The position numbers and the translations under genes are program-made. Under the pieces are notes generated by a model. The model saw nothing but the letters and a program-made list of their open reading frames with translations, was not told where the DNA came from and did not search any database. A stretch of 64,000 nucleotides of DNA from Ascidia mentula. Its lineage: Eukaryota; Chordata; Ascidiacea; Phlebobranchia; Ascidiidae. Shown here one piece after another: positions 1 to 11,640 of the stretch (the first letter of the stretch is position 1; each line of letters starts with the position of its first letter). The stretch is taken from NCBI GenBank assembly GCA_947561715.1, contig OX387202.1:16877001-16941000 (forward strand), in the 5' to 3' direction.

Positions 1-294
1 ACCTAACAGGTTTTGCTTGGATGTTTGGCTTATTGAATTGTTCAGTTTTGGTTACAAAACAAAATAAAATCTTTCATTTTTATGCAAGAAATATTGGTAA
101 ATGTAAAATTTCATTACACTATAAGGGATAAGTAAATGCGAAATTATTAGTTTGGACTCACTGGCGACTGTTAGTAAAATAAAGTCTGTGTGATGCGGCC
201 GGTATTAATAAAAAGGCTGTGCGCCCCTGAGTTAGAGACTTTATTAAACCTCCTTTGTATGAAGGTAATTAGATAAACATGTTTGCTCACTTAC

Positions 295-1717
295 CTGCGT
301 CACCAGTGTACCCACCAACAGTCAGACGGTAATTCTCCCCTGATGAACCGATGTTGAAGTTGCTGTGAAGATGGTACAAATAGGAACTCAAAAACTTGGC
401 ACTCAAACTCACGCATGTAGTTACCTGTACTTTGCATAATACTTTGTGTCATCGAAATTTTGCAGGTCAACGCGGAGTTCTTGACGTTTCCAACTTGTCA
501 GTTCGTGCATCAGCTCCAAGCCTTAATTAATTAACAAACGTGTTATTTGTTTATGCTTTTTACAAATGTTGTTGGTGTTTAGAGATGAAAAAGCTGTGCT
601 TGCACTAATGCGCAGTCCAATATATGACAATCGTGACGACGAGAAAATACTAACACATTTACACACAAGCCTATCTACCATTGTTTGCGTTTGAAACTAC
701 CGCTGGAGGCACTAAAGAACGAAATCTAATTGGGAGTTGGTAAAATATAAATAAACAAAAGAAACAATTGATTTGAATGCGGGTGATGCTAATGTCGCAA
801 TACCTAACCAAAACTCTCCAGTCAAGGAACCAAATCCATTTTCATATTCTCTCCAGTCCCGATAAAAATTAGTTAAACCATCAAATCTTTTCTGCACAAC
901 CTGAAAAATTAAAAATGAAAAACAAAATTGCATTGTCTTGCGTGGATTCTTGCTTAATATTTCCATCAAGCAAGTACATACATCCGTTATGTTGCAATGT
1001 TCTTTGCATGTTATATTTAAAATTGAAACAGATACTTTTATAGAAAACGTTTGTATTTCCTGCAGTAATTAATTTAAGGCATCCCGTTTTATTTGCAGCT
1101 TCGGTTCCATTGTTTGCATAACATGACCCTGTTCTTTTAAATAAAATTAATCATTCTTTGTCAAACCACTACAATTATCTAAAAAATGATTTTGTTCTAA
1201 TTCCAAAATATGAACCCACCAGCCAACCTCCGCCATCAGTTTGCATGTCGCAATATCCTTGGTAAGGCCGAGGAGACGTTAAATTGTAGATTCCGCTCTC
1301 GGTAAAACCGTGTTGCAATGCGTGCTTGCACGTCGGAAACTTGTTGCGGGAAATTAAATCTGCGAAATGATTTAACAAAATTATCAGTAAAAATATTAAA
1401 AAGTTATATTTATTACCAAATAAACAACGCGGACCTGTATTAGCTTGAACTTGGTTTTCCAATGTATTCACGATTGCTTCCAATCTTCTAAATTCATCTT
1501 CCCAGGTGTTATTGGCACCGGGTTCTCCTTTCGGACCCTGGACACCACGAGGCCCAACAGCTCCCTTTGGACCCCTTTTTCCAGGAGGACCCGCTGGTCC
1601 TGGTATCGGATCTTCGTTGCTTCCTCCACAAGTCAGGATGACCTGATTCGCTCTTTGGCACAAACTTAGAATTGGACAAGTTAGAAAAAGCAGGAGAATG
1701 CAGTTGATATTTGCCAT
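295..1717 (-). CDS. Ficolin-like collagen/fibrinogen-domain secreted lectin, copy 1 (3' exon outside window)
   Basis: The product should be a secreted pattern-recognition lectin: signal peptide, short collagen stem and fibrinogen-related domain (FReD). Coding exons read on the minus strand are 1717-1417, 1359-1220, 900-804, 521-425 and 362-295. All introns have GT/AG ends and phases join without a stop. Exon 1 gives a hydrophobic signal ([20 protein letters not shown]), a cysteine and ten Gly-X-Y triplets, then a short neck. Exon 2 holds the first FReD cysteine and the [12 protein letters not shown] motif. Exon 3 has QKRFDG and LTGEFWLG. Exon 4 has ELRVDLQNF, exon 5 [13 protein letters not shown]. 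The last exon, with the calcium and ligand sites, must lie left of position 1. The second in-frame ATG (1717) is chosen because it starts the signal peptide. A good 3' splice site (CTTCTGTAG) lies just upstream, so a 5' UTR intron or spliced-leader addition is possible. Family assignment is firm; expression is unknown. Confidence 0.85.
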
Positions 1718-2385
1718 CTGAATTTTGAAAGTAGGCCTACAGAAGTTAAACAAGAAACAACATGAAATGTTACATGCTGATTATGTCAAGTCGGACGCAG
1801 AAGAATGTTTTAAAAAAGGAAACTACCTTTTTTATTACATTTTATCCGTTTGTTGTTCATTTGTCTTTAATTGAGTTGCGCATTTCATTTTTGATTTACT
1901 TTTTATTCATCGAAAATTTAGTGTTTTTCTACACCACATATGAATGTACAAAAATTAATAACGTGCAGATAGTTTCACATCACAATCATTACATTGGGTT
2001 TTAAGAGTTCTGTTTTAGGTTACCTGAATTGCGAAACAGCGTTTTTTCGGCGATTGTTGATTTGATAACTTGGTCGTTTGCAATTGAACTACCTTTTTAG
2101 TCGTGTGACCTTATTTAAAAACTTAATATTTAACATACAAAAACGACTGCAGTTCATCCAGATGATTTTAGCGTTTCATATCTTTCGTCACAAACTCCTC
2201 ACACTGTGCAAACATACAACCACCTTTACACAGAGCAAGTATGTCCCTCTGTCTTGATCTGTAACGATTTATTAAACACTCTATCTCTTTTTCTGGCGAT
2301 GGCACTGCCAACATTAGCACGTAACCACTTGAGATTCGAGAGTTTCAACTGATAATGGTATAAGCACTTGACGAAACGTTTTAAA
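1718..2385. other. Upstream region of lectin copy 1, conserved in all three modules
   Basis: This stretch lies 5' of the minus-strand lectin gene and matches 16194-16739 and 34222-34886. Copy 2 lacks roughly 150 bp of it next to the gene. It contains the small Cys-rich open frame listed separately. I see no clear TATA box for the lectin gene itself. Several short plus-strand frames here are not conserved as proteins and were left out. Confidence 0.6.
2168..2314 (-). CDS. Small Cys-rich open frame, unrecognised (module A copy)
   Basis: This is a 48-residue open frame ending in TAA, upstream of lectin copy 1 on the same strand. It has four cysteines; the last three are closely spaced (LCKGGCMFAQC), followed by a charged tail (EEFVTKDMKR). 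The same protein sequence is readable in module B (16526-16726), where the frame extends upstream through a hydrophobic stretch and a fifth cysteine appears. In module C it is broken by a stop and a frameshift. In module A a one-base difference closes the upstream extension. It could be the last exon of a small secreted peptide or a relic exon of another gene. I do not recognise the family. Confidence 0.3.
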   Translation of the reverse strand: MLAVPSPEKEIECLINRYRSRQRDILALCKGGCMFAQCEEFVTKDMKR

Positions 2386-2394
2386 TATATAAAA
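2386..2394 (+). promoter_or_regulatory. TATA-box-like site facing array A
   Basis: TATATAAAA is followed about 30 bp downstream by a conserved ACAGTACGGGCCAGTCTCTT block. The same arrangement occurs at 16740 and 34887, always between the lectin upstream region and the minisatellite. It would drive plus-strand transcription into the array, away from the lectin gene. A promoter role is inferred from motif and position only; AT-rich DNA makes such motifs common. Confidence 0.3.
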
Positions 2395-2509
2395 CAGGGC
2401 AAAGTGTTTAACAGTACGGGCCAGTCTCTTTATTCTCAGAATCTTACCTAAATCTGCAACAATATTTCAAGTTTTCTGGCGCCTTTATACTTGAATGTTA
2501 TTTCAGTTT

Positions 2510-2820
2510 GCTGGGAACCGTCAGGTATTTGCGTAAACATTGCTGGGAACCGTCAGGTATTTGCGTAAATATTGCTGGAAACCGTCATTTAATTGTGGAC
2601 ATTTTGCAGGGAACCGTCATGTAATTGTGGAAATATGGCTGGGAACCGTCGCGTAATTGTGGAAATATAGCTGGGAACCGTCAGGTATTTGTGGAAATTG
2701 TGCAGGCAACCGTCAAGTACTTGTCAAAACATTGCTGGGAACCGTCATCTAATCGTGGAAATATTTTTGGGAACCGTCATGTAATTGTTGAAATATTGCA
2801 GGGAACCGTCATTTGGAATT
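2510..2820 (+). repeat. 32-bp minisatellite, about 9-10 copies
   Basis: The repeat is GCTGGGAACCGTCATGTATT followed by TGTGGAAATATT, 32 bp long, with 5-25% variation between copies. It starts array A. Because 32 is not a multiple of three, all frames stay open by chance and the apparent proteins here are artefacts. About two diverged copies of the same repeat sit inside most ~2-kb units of all three arrays, so this block is an expansion of a unit-internal sequence. Confidence 0.92.
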
Positions 2821-2925
2821 GTGACATTGCCATATATATGTGAAGTATCAAACAGATCAATTTATTTGAACTTGGGCATTGCGTAAGAATGAAAGTTCCA
2901 CAAAAGATTTCCCAAATATTTAGGT

Positions 2926-4204
2926 CAGTGGTTCTTAATCTTGGTTACATCAAACCCCAGGGGTTCGATTTCGACGTTTCAGGTGTTCGACGAAGCTCCA
3001 ATGATTTACAAAAATCAGCGAACGTTTCAGTCACATTTTTCTCTTAAATAGTTTCGCAAGTTAAGTTGGCACGAGGAGGTTGGATTGTAACCATTGAATA
3101 CTTTCACTCGAATGAGTAAAGATAGTAATTGCTGGGCACTTGCGTGAATTTGAAAATCGTTCGTAGTCATGGCTGTCGTAAACATTCATCACACACATAC
3201 AACATTAGTTACTGGCGGTGCGGTTTTCGATATCGCGGCAAACTGCCGGACGTTCATATGTGTCGGCGCCTGCCGTGAAGACGTGATTTTCTCCCTTGCA
3301 GCGACTGACGGCGGAGTTAAATCTGATTTAACTTTTCCGTCAACCGCAATGCTCGGAAGATTGTTTTCGCGTGGTATTTGGTTTGTTATGATGAATTTTA
3401 GGTGGTTTAAAGTACTTTTATTTATACATTGAGTGTTTGGTAAAAAAAATACCAGAAATTAATTAATAGATGATTATTATTGTTCGCAATGACGCAATAA
3501 TTATTTTTTTGTTATTTTGAAAACGTTTGTTTAAATAAATCTGGTGCATCAGAGCCACAAACCTGGTCATTTTCTGATCCAAAAGTAATAGCGAACTAAA
3601 TAATGCATTTTTTTTTGAGTCACGCTCTGTACATGATTATTTTATTGATTTTGAAGTTAAACGTTAACAACAATTTGTCCTATCAACGATTTTTCGATAC
3701 AGAGGTCAAGGTGTTTTGGTTATTTAAACCGTACTTCGGGTATGAATCCCGCTGTCGCTTCAGACGGTGCGAAAATAATCCGCGAACAACCGCGTCTGTT
3801 GTGCAGAAGAGGGCGTTCCAAAACATATTTTTTCGTGCTGTGGTGCATTTAAAACACATTCCCGTGGCTGGGATAAATATGCTTTATAGAGCGACCATAT
3901 CTGGCCACGTATGCGAATTCAAAGTCTCGGGCTTTAGTCATCTCTCCCCGACCCATCTCCAACACCATTGCATTCTGGTTTCGGTAAACAAAAAAACATA
4001 ACATCCTGCATGCGAAAATGTCTTTGCTTGTACGCTGTAACCTAAATTCACTAATATTGTGTCAGATTGATTTCAGTTCGTATTCCGTTTCGTTTTAAGT
4101 CTATATATTCTAATTATTGCTATTTTTGCATGTTTTCGGGGGTTCGACGAATCCTTGCAGAGAATCGAAGGAGTTCGATGAAGTTGAAAGGTTAAGAACC
4201 ACTA
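2926..4204 (+). mobile_element. Non-autonomous hAT-type element, full length, copy A1
   Basis: The ends are inverted: CAGTGGTTCTTAA on the left and GGTTAAGAACCACTA on the right. Flanking 8-bp direct repeats are ATTTAGGT (2918-2925) and ATTAAGGT (4205-4212), one mismatch apart. Units without the element read straight through at this point, for example near 5630 and 9595, so the insertion boundaries are confirmed. An 8-bp duplication and CAGTGG-type ends are characteristic of hAT transposons. The interior has a CpG-rich patch (about 3200-3360) with an 87-residue open frame, but nothing I can identify as transposase, so it is called non-autonomous. Confidence 0.82.
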
Positions 4205-6975
4205 ATTAAGGTTCTGATACTCAGACAAGAAAGCAACGAAGCGGGAAGTTTTCAGAGGGAATTTTGGGAAAAAGGAACATCGACTTCTTTCTACGTCTGT
4301 CTCGTATTTGAGCTGCATGTCTTGGTCTTTTTCGGTGCGAGGTTGGGAGTATGTGTAATGTGTAGTCACAGACTAAACTCACTGCACAACTATATGATTG
4401 ACTCAAATGTTGCCAAATAAAAAGGTAACAAATATTAACAAAATGATGGAATTTAAATTTTTTTGATTATTAGTTTTTTCTTCTGTCTCTTTTAAACGAA
4501 TGTTCACTGGCATCGCAGCCAAGGCTTGGCACCCAAGCTTGATCAGCCACTGTGGCTCCTATAGGCGCAATGGGTCTTTTGGGCCTGTTGGCTAATAATT
4601 GCCTGAATGTCTCTCTGTAGAATTCACAATGGCAAATACATTAATTCGAATAACAGTTTATTATCAGGCTTTTGGGAATAAATTCCAAGCCCCGGCGAAT
4701 GGCTTATGGAGTGTCAGTATTGATGGCCTTGTCACAATGATAATAGAGAATGCAATTGAACATGTAACAGACTGATCTTAACTCAACTTGTAATGCCATG
4801 CACTGCGATTTGAAACGTAAGATCACGTGACTATGCTAGAGCAACAGCGACACATAGTGGAAGAGGAAAAAGGGAATGTCACGAAATGACTGTTAAAACT
4901 TGTCATTGTCCGCTGCAATATCCACATCGCTATATGACTTAGACCTTAGTTTCGTATATGTTTAATATTTTCCCCGAAAAGTTACGTTCAATCTTTTGTA
5001 AAGTAGATATGTTCACATTTTACACAGCAACAGACAATACACATGGAAATATTTTTCGAAACCGTCACGCATTTGTGGAAATATTGCTGGGAACCTTTGG
5101 GTTCATTAGCAAAGTCATAAGAAGTTTCTCTCAGGAGCTATAGAGAAGGTCAAACCTTGGTAATTAAAATGTGTGTGCAAGCGAAGCAACAGATACGTCA
5201 AAACCACTCGTACAGGATGCAATCAGGACTGGTATCGGCAATCAAACCTGGGAAATAATGTGAAAGACATCGGCAAAAGGCGCAATGTGATTCCATCGAA
5301 CCAACGTTCTTCGTATTAATGCAATGGATAAACACGGAAACTGCATAATGGTAACTGAATTTAATGCCTCACAAAAAATAAAACAACATTTTGGTTTGGT
5401 AGATATGACGATGCATCAGCACAAAAAACACTTCCGTTGTCTCTACGGGGAAATTGCTTCTTACGTGCAAGTTTCATGTAATTTGCTTTACCAATGAAAG
5501 GGCGCACAAAACAGAAGAGTGTCATTGTATAGTGACATTGCCATATTTATGTGAATCATCAAACAGATCAAGTTGTTTGAACTTGGGCATTGCGTGAGAA
5601 TGAAAGTTCCACAAAAGATTTCCCAAATATTTAAGTTCTGATAATGCGAAACGAAACAGAGTTTGGAGTTTGTCTGGATGGCAAATTTCTTGTGTTATGA
5701 GACGTAGCTGTGATTTGGTGTCAGGTATAAAGAGGGTTTCCATACCATGCTTATTTCTAGAATTTGTGCATATTTCCACAAGTAGTGTTTTTGAAAATAA
5801 ATCTATGCCCTTTTCCAAGACACGTGTTTCCTTTGGACTTGCGTACTTGTTTTTTGTTTAGGTTTTGCGTCCTAACGGGTCTATTTCTTCAACAATTACG
5901 GATTATCAGTGACATGGCGCGGTGGTAAACGATTTCTGATGGACCACCTTCAGAAAAGTCCAATCATTCTGACGAATTAATATATCTTCAAGATCGGACG
6001 AAGTGTGAAATGCATTAGAAATGTCGACATCTAAAAGCAACATGCTTACGTTGACGATAATAACCCTGGGTGTAACACGTAATAGTAATTGCTGCAGATT
6101 GCTACATAATAAACCGTGCAAATGAAAGCGTTGGTTTGAGTTCGAATTTCCATGGCATTTTTATATTGGAAGACGAAGCTGGGCGTTTTCTGAAGGAAGA
6201 TTGAGAAAAAAGAACGTTGACTTCTTTCTACGTCTCTCTCTCTTTTATTTTAGCTGCATGTCTTGCTCTTTTTCGGTGCGAGCTTGGAAGTATGCGTAAT
6301 GTGTGGTCACAGACTAAACTCACTGCACAACTATATGATTGACTCAAATGTTGCCAAATCATAGGGTAACAAATATAAACAAAACAATGCAATTAAATAC
6401 TTTATATAATAGTTTTTTCTTATATATTTTTTTATTAAAAGTTCACTGGCATCGCAGCCAAGGCTTGGCACCTAAGCTTGATCAGCCACTGTGGGAACTG
6501 TAGGCGCAACAAATCCTATGGTGGCGAAAGGCCTGTTGGCTAATAATTGCCCAAATGTCTATTCCAATTGTCTCTCTGTTGAATTTACAATGACCAACAC
6601 TTTAATTCGAATAACAGTTAATTATCGGGCTTTTGGGAATAAATTTCAATCCTCGGCGAATAGCTTATAGAGACTCAGTGTTGATAGTCTTGATACAGTG
6701 ATAATAGAGAATGCAATTGAACACGTAACAGACTGATCTTAACTCAACTTGCATTGCCATGCACTGCGATTTGAAACGTAAGATCACGTGACATTGCTAG
6801 AGCACCAGCGCCACATAGCGGAAGAGAAAAAATGGAAATGTCACTCAATGACTGCTAAAACTTGTCATTGTCCGCTGCAATATCCACATCGCTACATGAC
6901 TTATACCTTGGTTTCGTATATGTGCAAGATTTTCCCCGAAAGGTTACGCTCTATATTTTTGAAGCAAATGTGTTC

Positions 6976-8155
6976 ACATTTTTCTCTTAAACAGTTTCGC
7001 AAGTTAAGTTGGCACGAGGAGGTTGGATTGTAACCATTGAATACTTTCACTCGCATGAGTTAAGATGGTAATTGCTGGGCACTTGCGTGAATTTGAAAAT
7101 CGTTCGTAGTCATGGCTGACGTAAACATTCATCACACACGTACAACATTAGTGACTGGCGGTGCGGTTTTCGATATCGCGGCAAACGACCGGGCGTTCAT
7201 ACGAGCCGGCGCCATGCCGTGAAGGCGTGATTTTCTGGCTTCAAGCGACCGGTGTTAAATCTGATTTGACTTTTCCGTCAACCGCAATGCTCGGAAGATT
7301 GTTTTCGCATGGTATTTGGTTTGTTATGATGAATTTTAGGTGGTTTAAAATACTTTTATTTATACATTGGGTGTTTGGTAAAAAAATACCAGAAATAGAT
7401 TAATAGATGATTATTACTGTTTACAATGACGCAATAATTATTTTTTTGTTATTTTGAAAACGTTTGTTTAAATAAATCTGGTGCATCAGAGCCACAAACC
7501 TGGTCATTTTCTGGTCCAAAAGTAATAGCGAACTAAATAATGCATTTTTTTTGAGTCACGCTCTGTACATGATTATTTTATTGATTTTAAAGTTAAACGT
7601 TAACAACAATTTGTCCTATCAACGATTTTACGACACAGAGGGTCAAGGTGTTTTAAACCGTACTTCGGGTATGAATCCCGCTGTCGCTTCAGACGGTGCG
7701 CGAAAAATCCGCAGACAACCGCGTCTGTTGTGCAGAAGAGGGTGTTCCAAAACATATTTTTTCGTGCTGTGATGCAATCAAAACACATTCCCGTGGTTAG
7801 GATAAGTATGCTTTATAGAGCGACCATATCTGGCCACGTATGGTGATGACCCCTATGGAATATTATGCGAATTTAAAATCTTGGACTTTAGTCATCTCTC
7901 CCCGACCCATCTTCAACACCATTGTATTCTAGTTGCGGTAAACAAAAAAACATAACATCCTGCATGCGAAAATGTCTTTGCTTGTACGCAGTATCCAAAT
8001 ACTAAAATTGTGTCAGATTGATTTCAATTCGTATTCCGTTTCGTTTTTAGTCTATATATTCTAATTATTGCTATTTTTGCATGTTTCCGTGGGTTCGACG
8101 AATCCTTGCAGAGAATCCAAGGGCTTTGATGAGGTTGAAAGGTTAAGAACCACTA
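6976..8155 (+). mobile_element. hAT-type element, left end deleted, copy A2
   Basis: The interior and right end match copy A1, finishing with GGTTAAGAACCACTA. The left terminus and the unit sequence before it are missing: the minisatellite part of the unit joins directly to the element's CTCTTAAACAGTTTCGC stretch. The same junction occurs near 45510, so both derive from one deletion event. The open frame of the CpG-rich patch is shifted by one extra A (GCCATGCCG instead of GCCTGCCG). Confidence 0.75.
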
Positions 8156-9406
8156 ATTAAGGTTCTGATACTCAGACAAGAAAGCAACGAAGCGGGAAGT
8201 ATTCTGGGGGAATTTTGGGAAAAAGGAACATTGACTTCGTTCTGCGTCTCTCTCGTATTTTAGCTGCATGTCTTGCTCTTTTTCGGTGGGAGCTTGGAAG
8301 TATGTGTAATGTGTAGTCACAGATTAAACTCACTGCACAACTATATGATTGACTCAAATGTTGCCAAATCAAAGGTAACAAATATTAACAAAATAATGGA
8401 ATTCAAATATTTTAATTATTAGTTTTTTCTTCTATTTCTTTTAATCGAATGTTCACTGGCATCGCAGCCAAGGCTTGGCACCCAAGCTTGATCAGCCACT
8501 GTGACCCCTATAGGCGCAATGGGTCTTTTGGGCCTGTTGGCTAATAATTGCCTGAATGTCTCTCTGTAGAATTCACAATGGCAAATACATTAATTCGAAT
8601 AACAGTTAATTATCAGGCCTTTCGGGAATAAATTCCAAGCCCCGGCGAATAGCTTATGGAGTCTCAGTACTGATGGCCTTGTCACAATGATAATAGAGAA
8701 TGCAATTAAACATGTAACAGGCTGATCTTAACTCAAGTTGTAATGCCATGCACTGCGATTTAAAACGTAAGAACACGTGACAATGCTAGAGCAGCAGCGA
8801 CACATAGTGGAAGAAGAAAAAGGGAATGTCACGAAATGACTGTTAAAACTTGTCATTGTCCGCTGCAATGTTCACATCGCTATCTGACTTAAACCTTGGT
8901 TTCGTATATGTTTAAGATTTTCCCCGAAAAGTTACGCTCAATATTTTGTAAAGTAGATATGTTCACATTTTACACAGCAACAGACAACAGACAACACACA
9001 TGGAAATATTTTTGGAAACCGTCACGCATTTGTGGAGATATTGCTGGGAACCTTTGGGTTCGTTAGCATAGCCACAAGAAGTTTCTCTCAGGAGCTATAG
9101 AGAAGGTCAAACCTTGGTAAGTAATATGTTTGTGCAAGCGAAGCAACAGATTCGTCAAAACCACTAGTACAGGATGCAATCAGGACTGGTATCGGCACTC
9201 AAACCTATGAAATAATGTAAAAGACATCAGCAAAAGGCGCAATGTGATTCCATCGAACCAACGTTCTTTCGTATCATTGCAATGGATAAACACGGAAATC
9301 TGCATAATGGTAACTGAATTTAATGCCTCTCAAAAAATAAAACAACATTTTGGTTTGGTACATATGACGATGCATCAACACAAACAACACTTCCGGTGTC
9401 TCCACG

Positions 9407-9416
9407 GGGAAATTCC
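9407..9416 (+). promoter_or_regulatory. Consensus kappa-B-like site in array A
   Basis: GGGAAATTCC fits the GGGRNWYYCC consensus for NF-kappa-B/Rel binding exactly. It lies in a conserved part of the ~2-kb unit; sister units carry GGGGAAATTGCTT instead, with the right half lost. Binding is not shown by sequence alone. Confidence 0.3.
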
Positions 9417-11223
9417 CTCTTACGTGCAAGTTTATTGTTATTTCCTTTAGCAATGAAAGGGTGCACAAAACAGAAGAGTGTCATTGAATAGTGACATTGC
9501 CATATTTATGCGAATCATCAAACAGATCAAGTTATTTGAACTTGGGCATTGCGTGAGAATGAAGCAATTTCCCACAAAAGATTTCCCAAATATTTAAGTT
9601 CTGATACTGCGAAATGAATCAAAGTTTTGAGTTTGTCTGGATGGCAAATTTCTTGTTGTATTACACATAACTGTGATTTGGTGTGGAGTATAAAGAGGGT
9701 TTCCATACCATGCTTATTTCTAGAATTTGTGCATATTTCCACAAGCAGTGTTTTTGAAAATAAAACTCTGCCCTTTTCCATGACACGTGTTTCCTTTGTG
9801 CTTACGTGTTTGTTTTTTTGTTGATGTTTTGCGTTCTAACGGGTCTATTTTTTCAAAAATTACGGATTTTCAATGACATGGCGCGGTTGTAAACGATTTC
9901 TGATGGACCACATTCAGAAAAGTCCAATCATTCTGACGAATTAATATATCTTTAAGATCGGACGAGGTGTGAAATGCATTAGAAATGTCGACGTAAAAAG
10001 CAACATGCTTACGTTGTCGATAATAACCCTGGGTGTAACACGTAATAGTAATTGCTGCAGATTGCTACATAATAAACCGTGCAAATGAAAGCGTTGGTTT
10101 GAGTTCGATTTTCCATGGCATTTTTATATTGGAAGACGAAGCTGGGCGTTTTCTGAAGGAAGATTGAGAAAAAAGAACCTTGACTTCTTTCTACGTCTCT
10201 CTCTTTTATTTTAGCTGCATGTGTTGCTCTTTTTCGGTGCGAGCTTGGAAGTATGCGTAATGTGTGGTCACAGACTAAACTCACTGCACAACTATATGAT
10301 TGACTCAAATGTTGCCAAATCATAGGGGAACAAATATTAACAAAACTATGCCATTTAAATATTTTATATAATAGTTTTTTCTTATATATTTTTATATCAA
10401 ATGTTCACTGGCATCGCAGCCAAGGCTTGGCACCTAAGCTTGATCAGCCACTGTGGGAACTGTAGGCGCAACAAATCCTATGGTGGCGAAAGGCCTGTTG
10501 GCTAATAATTGCCCAAATGTCTATTCCAACTGTCTCTCTGTTGAATTTACAATGACAAACACTTTAATTGGAATAACAGTTTATTATCGGGCTTTTGGGA
10601 ATAAATTTCAATCCCCGTCGAATAGCTTATAGAGACTCAGTGTTGATAGTCTTGATACAGTGATAATAGAGAATGCAATTGAACACGTAACAGACTGATC
10701 TTAACTCAACTTGTATTGCCATGCACTGTGATTTAAAACGTAAGATCACGTCACATTGCTAGAGCAGCAGCGCCACATAGCGGAAGAGAAAAAATGGAAA
10801 TGTCACTCAATGACTGCTAAAACTTGTCATTGTCCGCTGCATTATCCACATCGCTACATGACTTATACCTTGGTTTCGTATATGTGCAAGATTTTCCCCG
10901 AAAGGTTACGCTCTATAATTTTGAAGCAAATGTGTTCACAATTTGCACAGCAACACAGAATAAGAAGTATTTTGGGGAACCGTCAGGCATTCGTGGAAGT
11001 ATTGCTAGGAACCATTGTGTTCATTAGCAAAGCCATAAGAAGTTTCTCGCAGGAGCTATACAGAAGGAGAAGTCTTGGTAATGTGTGCGCAAGCGAAGCA
11101 ACAGATACGGTAATATGGCAAAACCATTCGCCTATTACTGTTTTGTCGTTAATATTCGTACATAAATTAAGTAAGATTCGTACTTAAATTAAGTAAGATT
11201 TAAGTAAGAATATTCGTACATAA

Positions 11224-11640
11224 GTTTATGTGTTTCTCAAACTTTTTCCAATCACATACCGCTCATTTGTTTTTTTATGCACTGCGTACCACCGTATTAC
11301 TATACCATAACTGTTATGACATAACACCAATGAATAACAATTTAGCCAATATCACCAGTTGCTTGGATTTCTTTATTGTGCATTTGTGACACAATAGTAT
11401 CAACGTGAAATTGTTGCACAGTTGAATACACGATGTCAGAATTACTTCAACAGTGCAACAATTTCACGTTGATACTATTGCGTCACAAATGCACAATGAA
11501 GAAACCGACATCATGTATTTGCAGCGGTTTTGGCTTCTGCAAAGTGCGGCAAATTGTATAGAGTAGACTAAATGGCGTACCACTTGAAAAGCTCTCGCGT
11601 ACCACTAGTGGTACGCGTACCACAGTTTGAGAACCACTGC
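11224..11640 (-). mobile_element. Second hAT-like MITE with internal foldback
   Basis: The right end, read in reverse, begins CAGTGGTTCTCAAACTGTGG and continues into GGTACGCG/CGTACCAC palindromic motifs, typical of hAT-family termini. The left end (about 11224) reads ATGTGTTTCTCAAAC, a degenerate inverted match. The element follows the last unit of array A and an AT-rich TTAAGTAAGATT-type repeat. Its sequence differs from the hAT family in the arrays. I could not find a clean 8-bp duplication. No transposase is present. Confidence 0.65.
11368..11504. repeat. 52-bp inverted repeat (hairpin) inside MITE
   Basis: Positions 11368-11419 are the reverse complement of 11453-11504 with two mismatches, separated by 33 bases. 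A transcript could fold into a near-perfect 52-bp stem. Confidence 0.9.

Larger units (their letters stand above)
2480..11130 (+). repeat. Array A: ~2-kb tandem units
   Basis: Four units can be aligned by a conserved head (CACTGGCATCGCAGCCAAGG) at about 4505, 6444, 8454 and 10405, giving spacings of 1.94-2.01 kb. Each head holds a small inverted repeat (AAGGCTTGG-CAC-CCAAGCTT). Behind it come an E-box (GATCACGTGAC), a remnant of the 32-bp minisatellite, a donor-like GGTAAGT or variant, and a block ending in TTCCCAAATATT. Then follows either a hAT insertion or an uninterrupted tail. Unit ends carry a pyrimidine tract plus TTTTAG. Open frames inside are short, and differences between copies mostly change amino acids, so I treat the array as non-coding. 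Confidence 0.9.

Noticed and set aside
2443..2488. A minus-strand mini-gene start (TATAAA plus GTAAG donor) for the small Cys-rich frame
   Set aside because: The implied first exon would be about 10 nt and gives no in-frame ATG into the Cys-rich exon. The donor is also lost in module C.
2510..2820. Possible CRISPR array
   Set aside because: The 32-bp repeats are directly adjacent with no spacers, copies vary, and the DNA is eukaryotic.
2625..2843. Repetitive protein-like frames over the minisatellites (also 16952-17217 and 35126-35540)
   Set aside because: The repeat is 32 bp, so frames rotate and stay open by chance on both strands. No start context or splice support.
3603..4001. Plus-strand 132-residue frame inside the hAT-type element as a transposase
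   Set aside because: No DDE or hAT dimerisation motif is visible, and the frame is broken differently in each copy.
4221..4406. Recurring minus-strand frame of 61-121 residues (MSQSYSCAVSLVCDYTL) at the end of many units
   Set aside because: It recurs because the units are similar. Differences among copies mostly change amino acids (V/I, S/T, A/P, K/Q, E/D) and lengths vary through frameshifts, the pattern of non-coding DNA.
5522..5818. Recurring minus-strand frame (MEKGIDLFSKTLLVEICTNS) in several units
   Set aside because: Same reasoning: ends and frame differ between units, with no promoter or splice logic.
10756..11187. 143-residue plus-strand frame in the last unit of array A
   Set aside because: Sister units interrupt it with stops and frameshifts. 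It begins without an ATG and runs across the minisatellite remnant.
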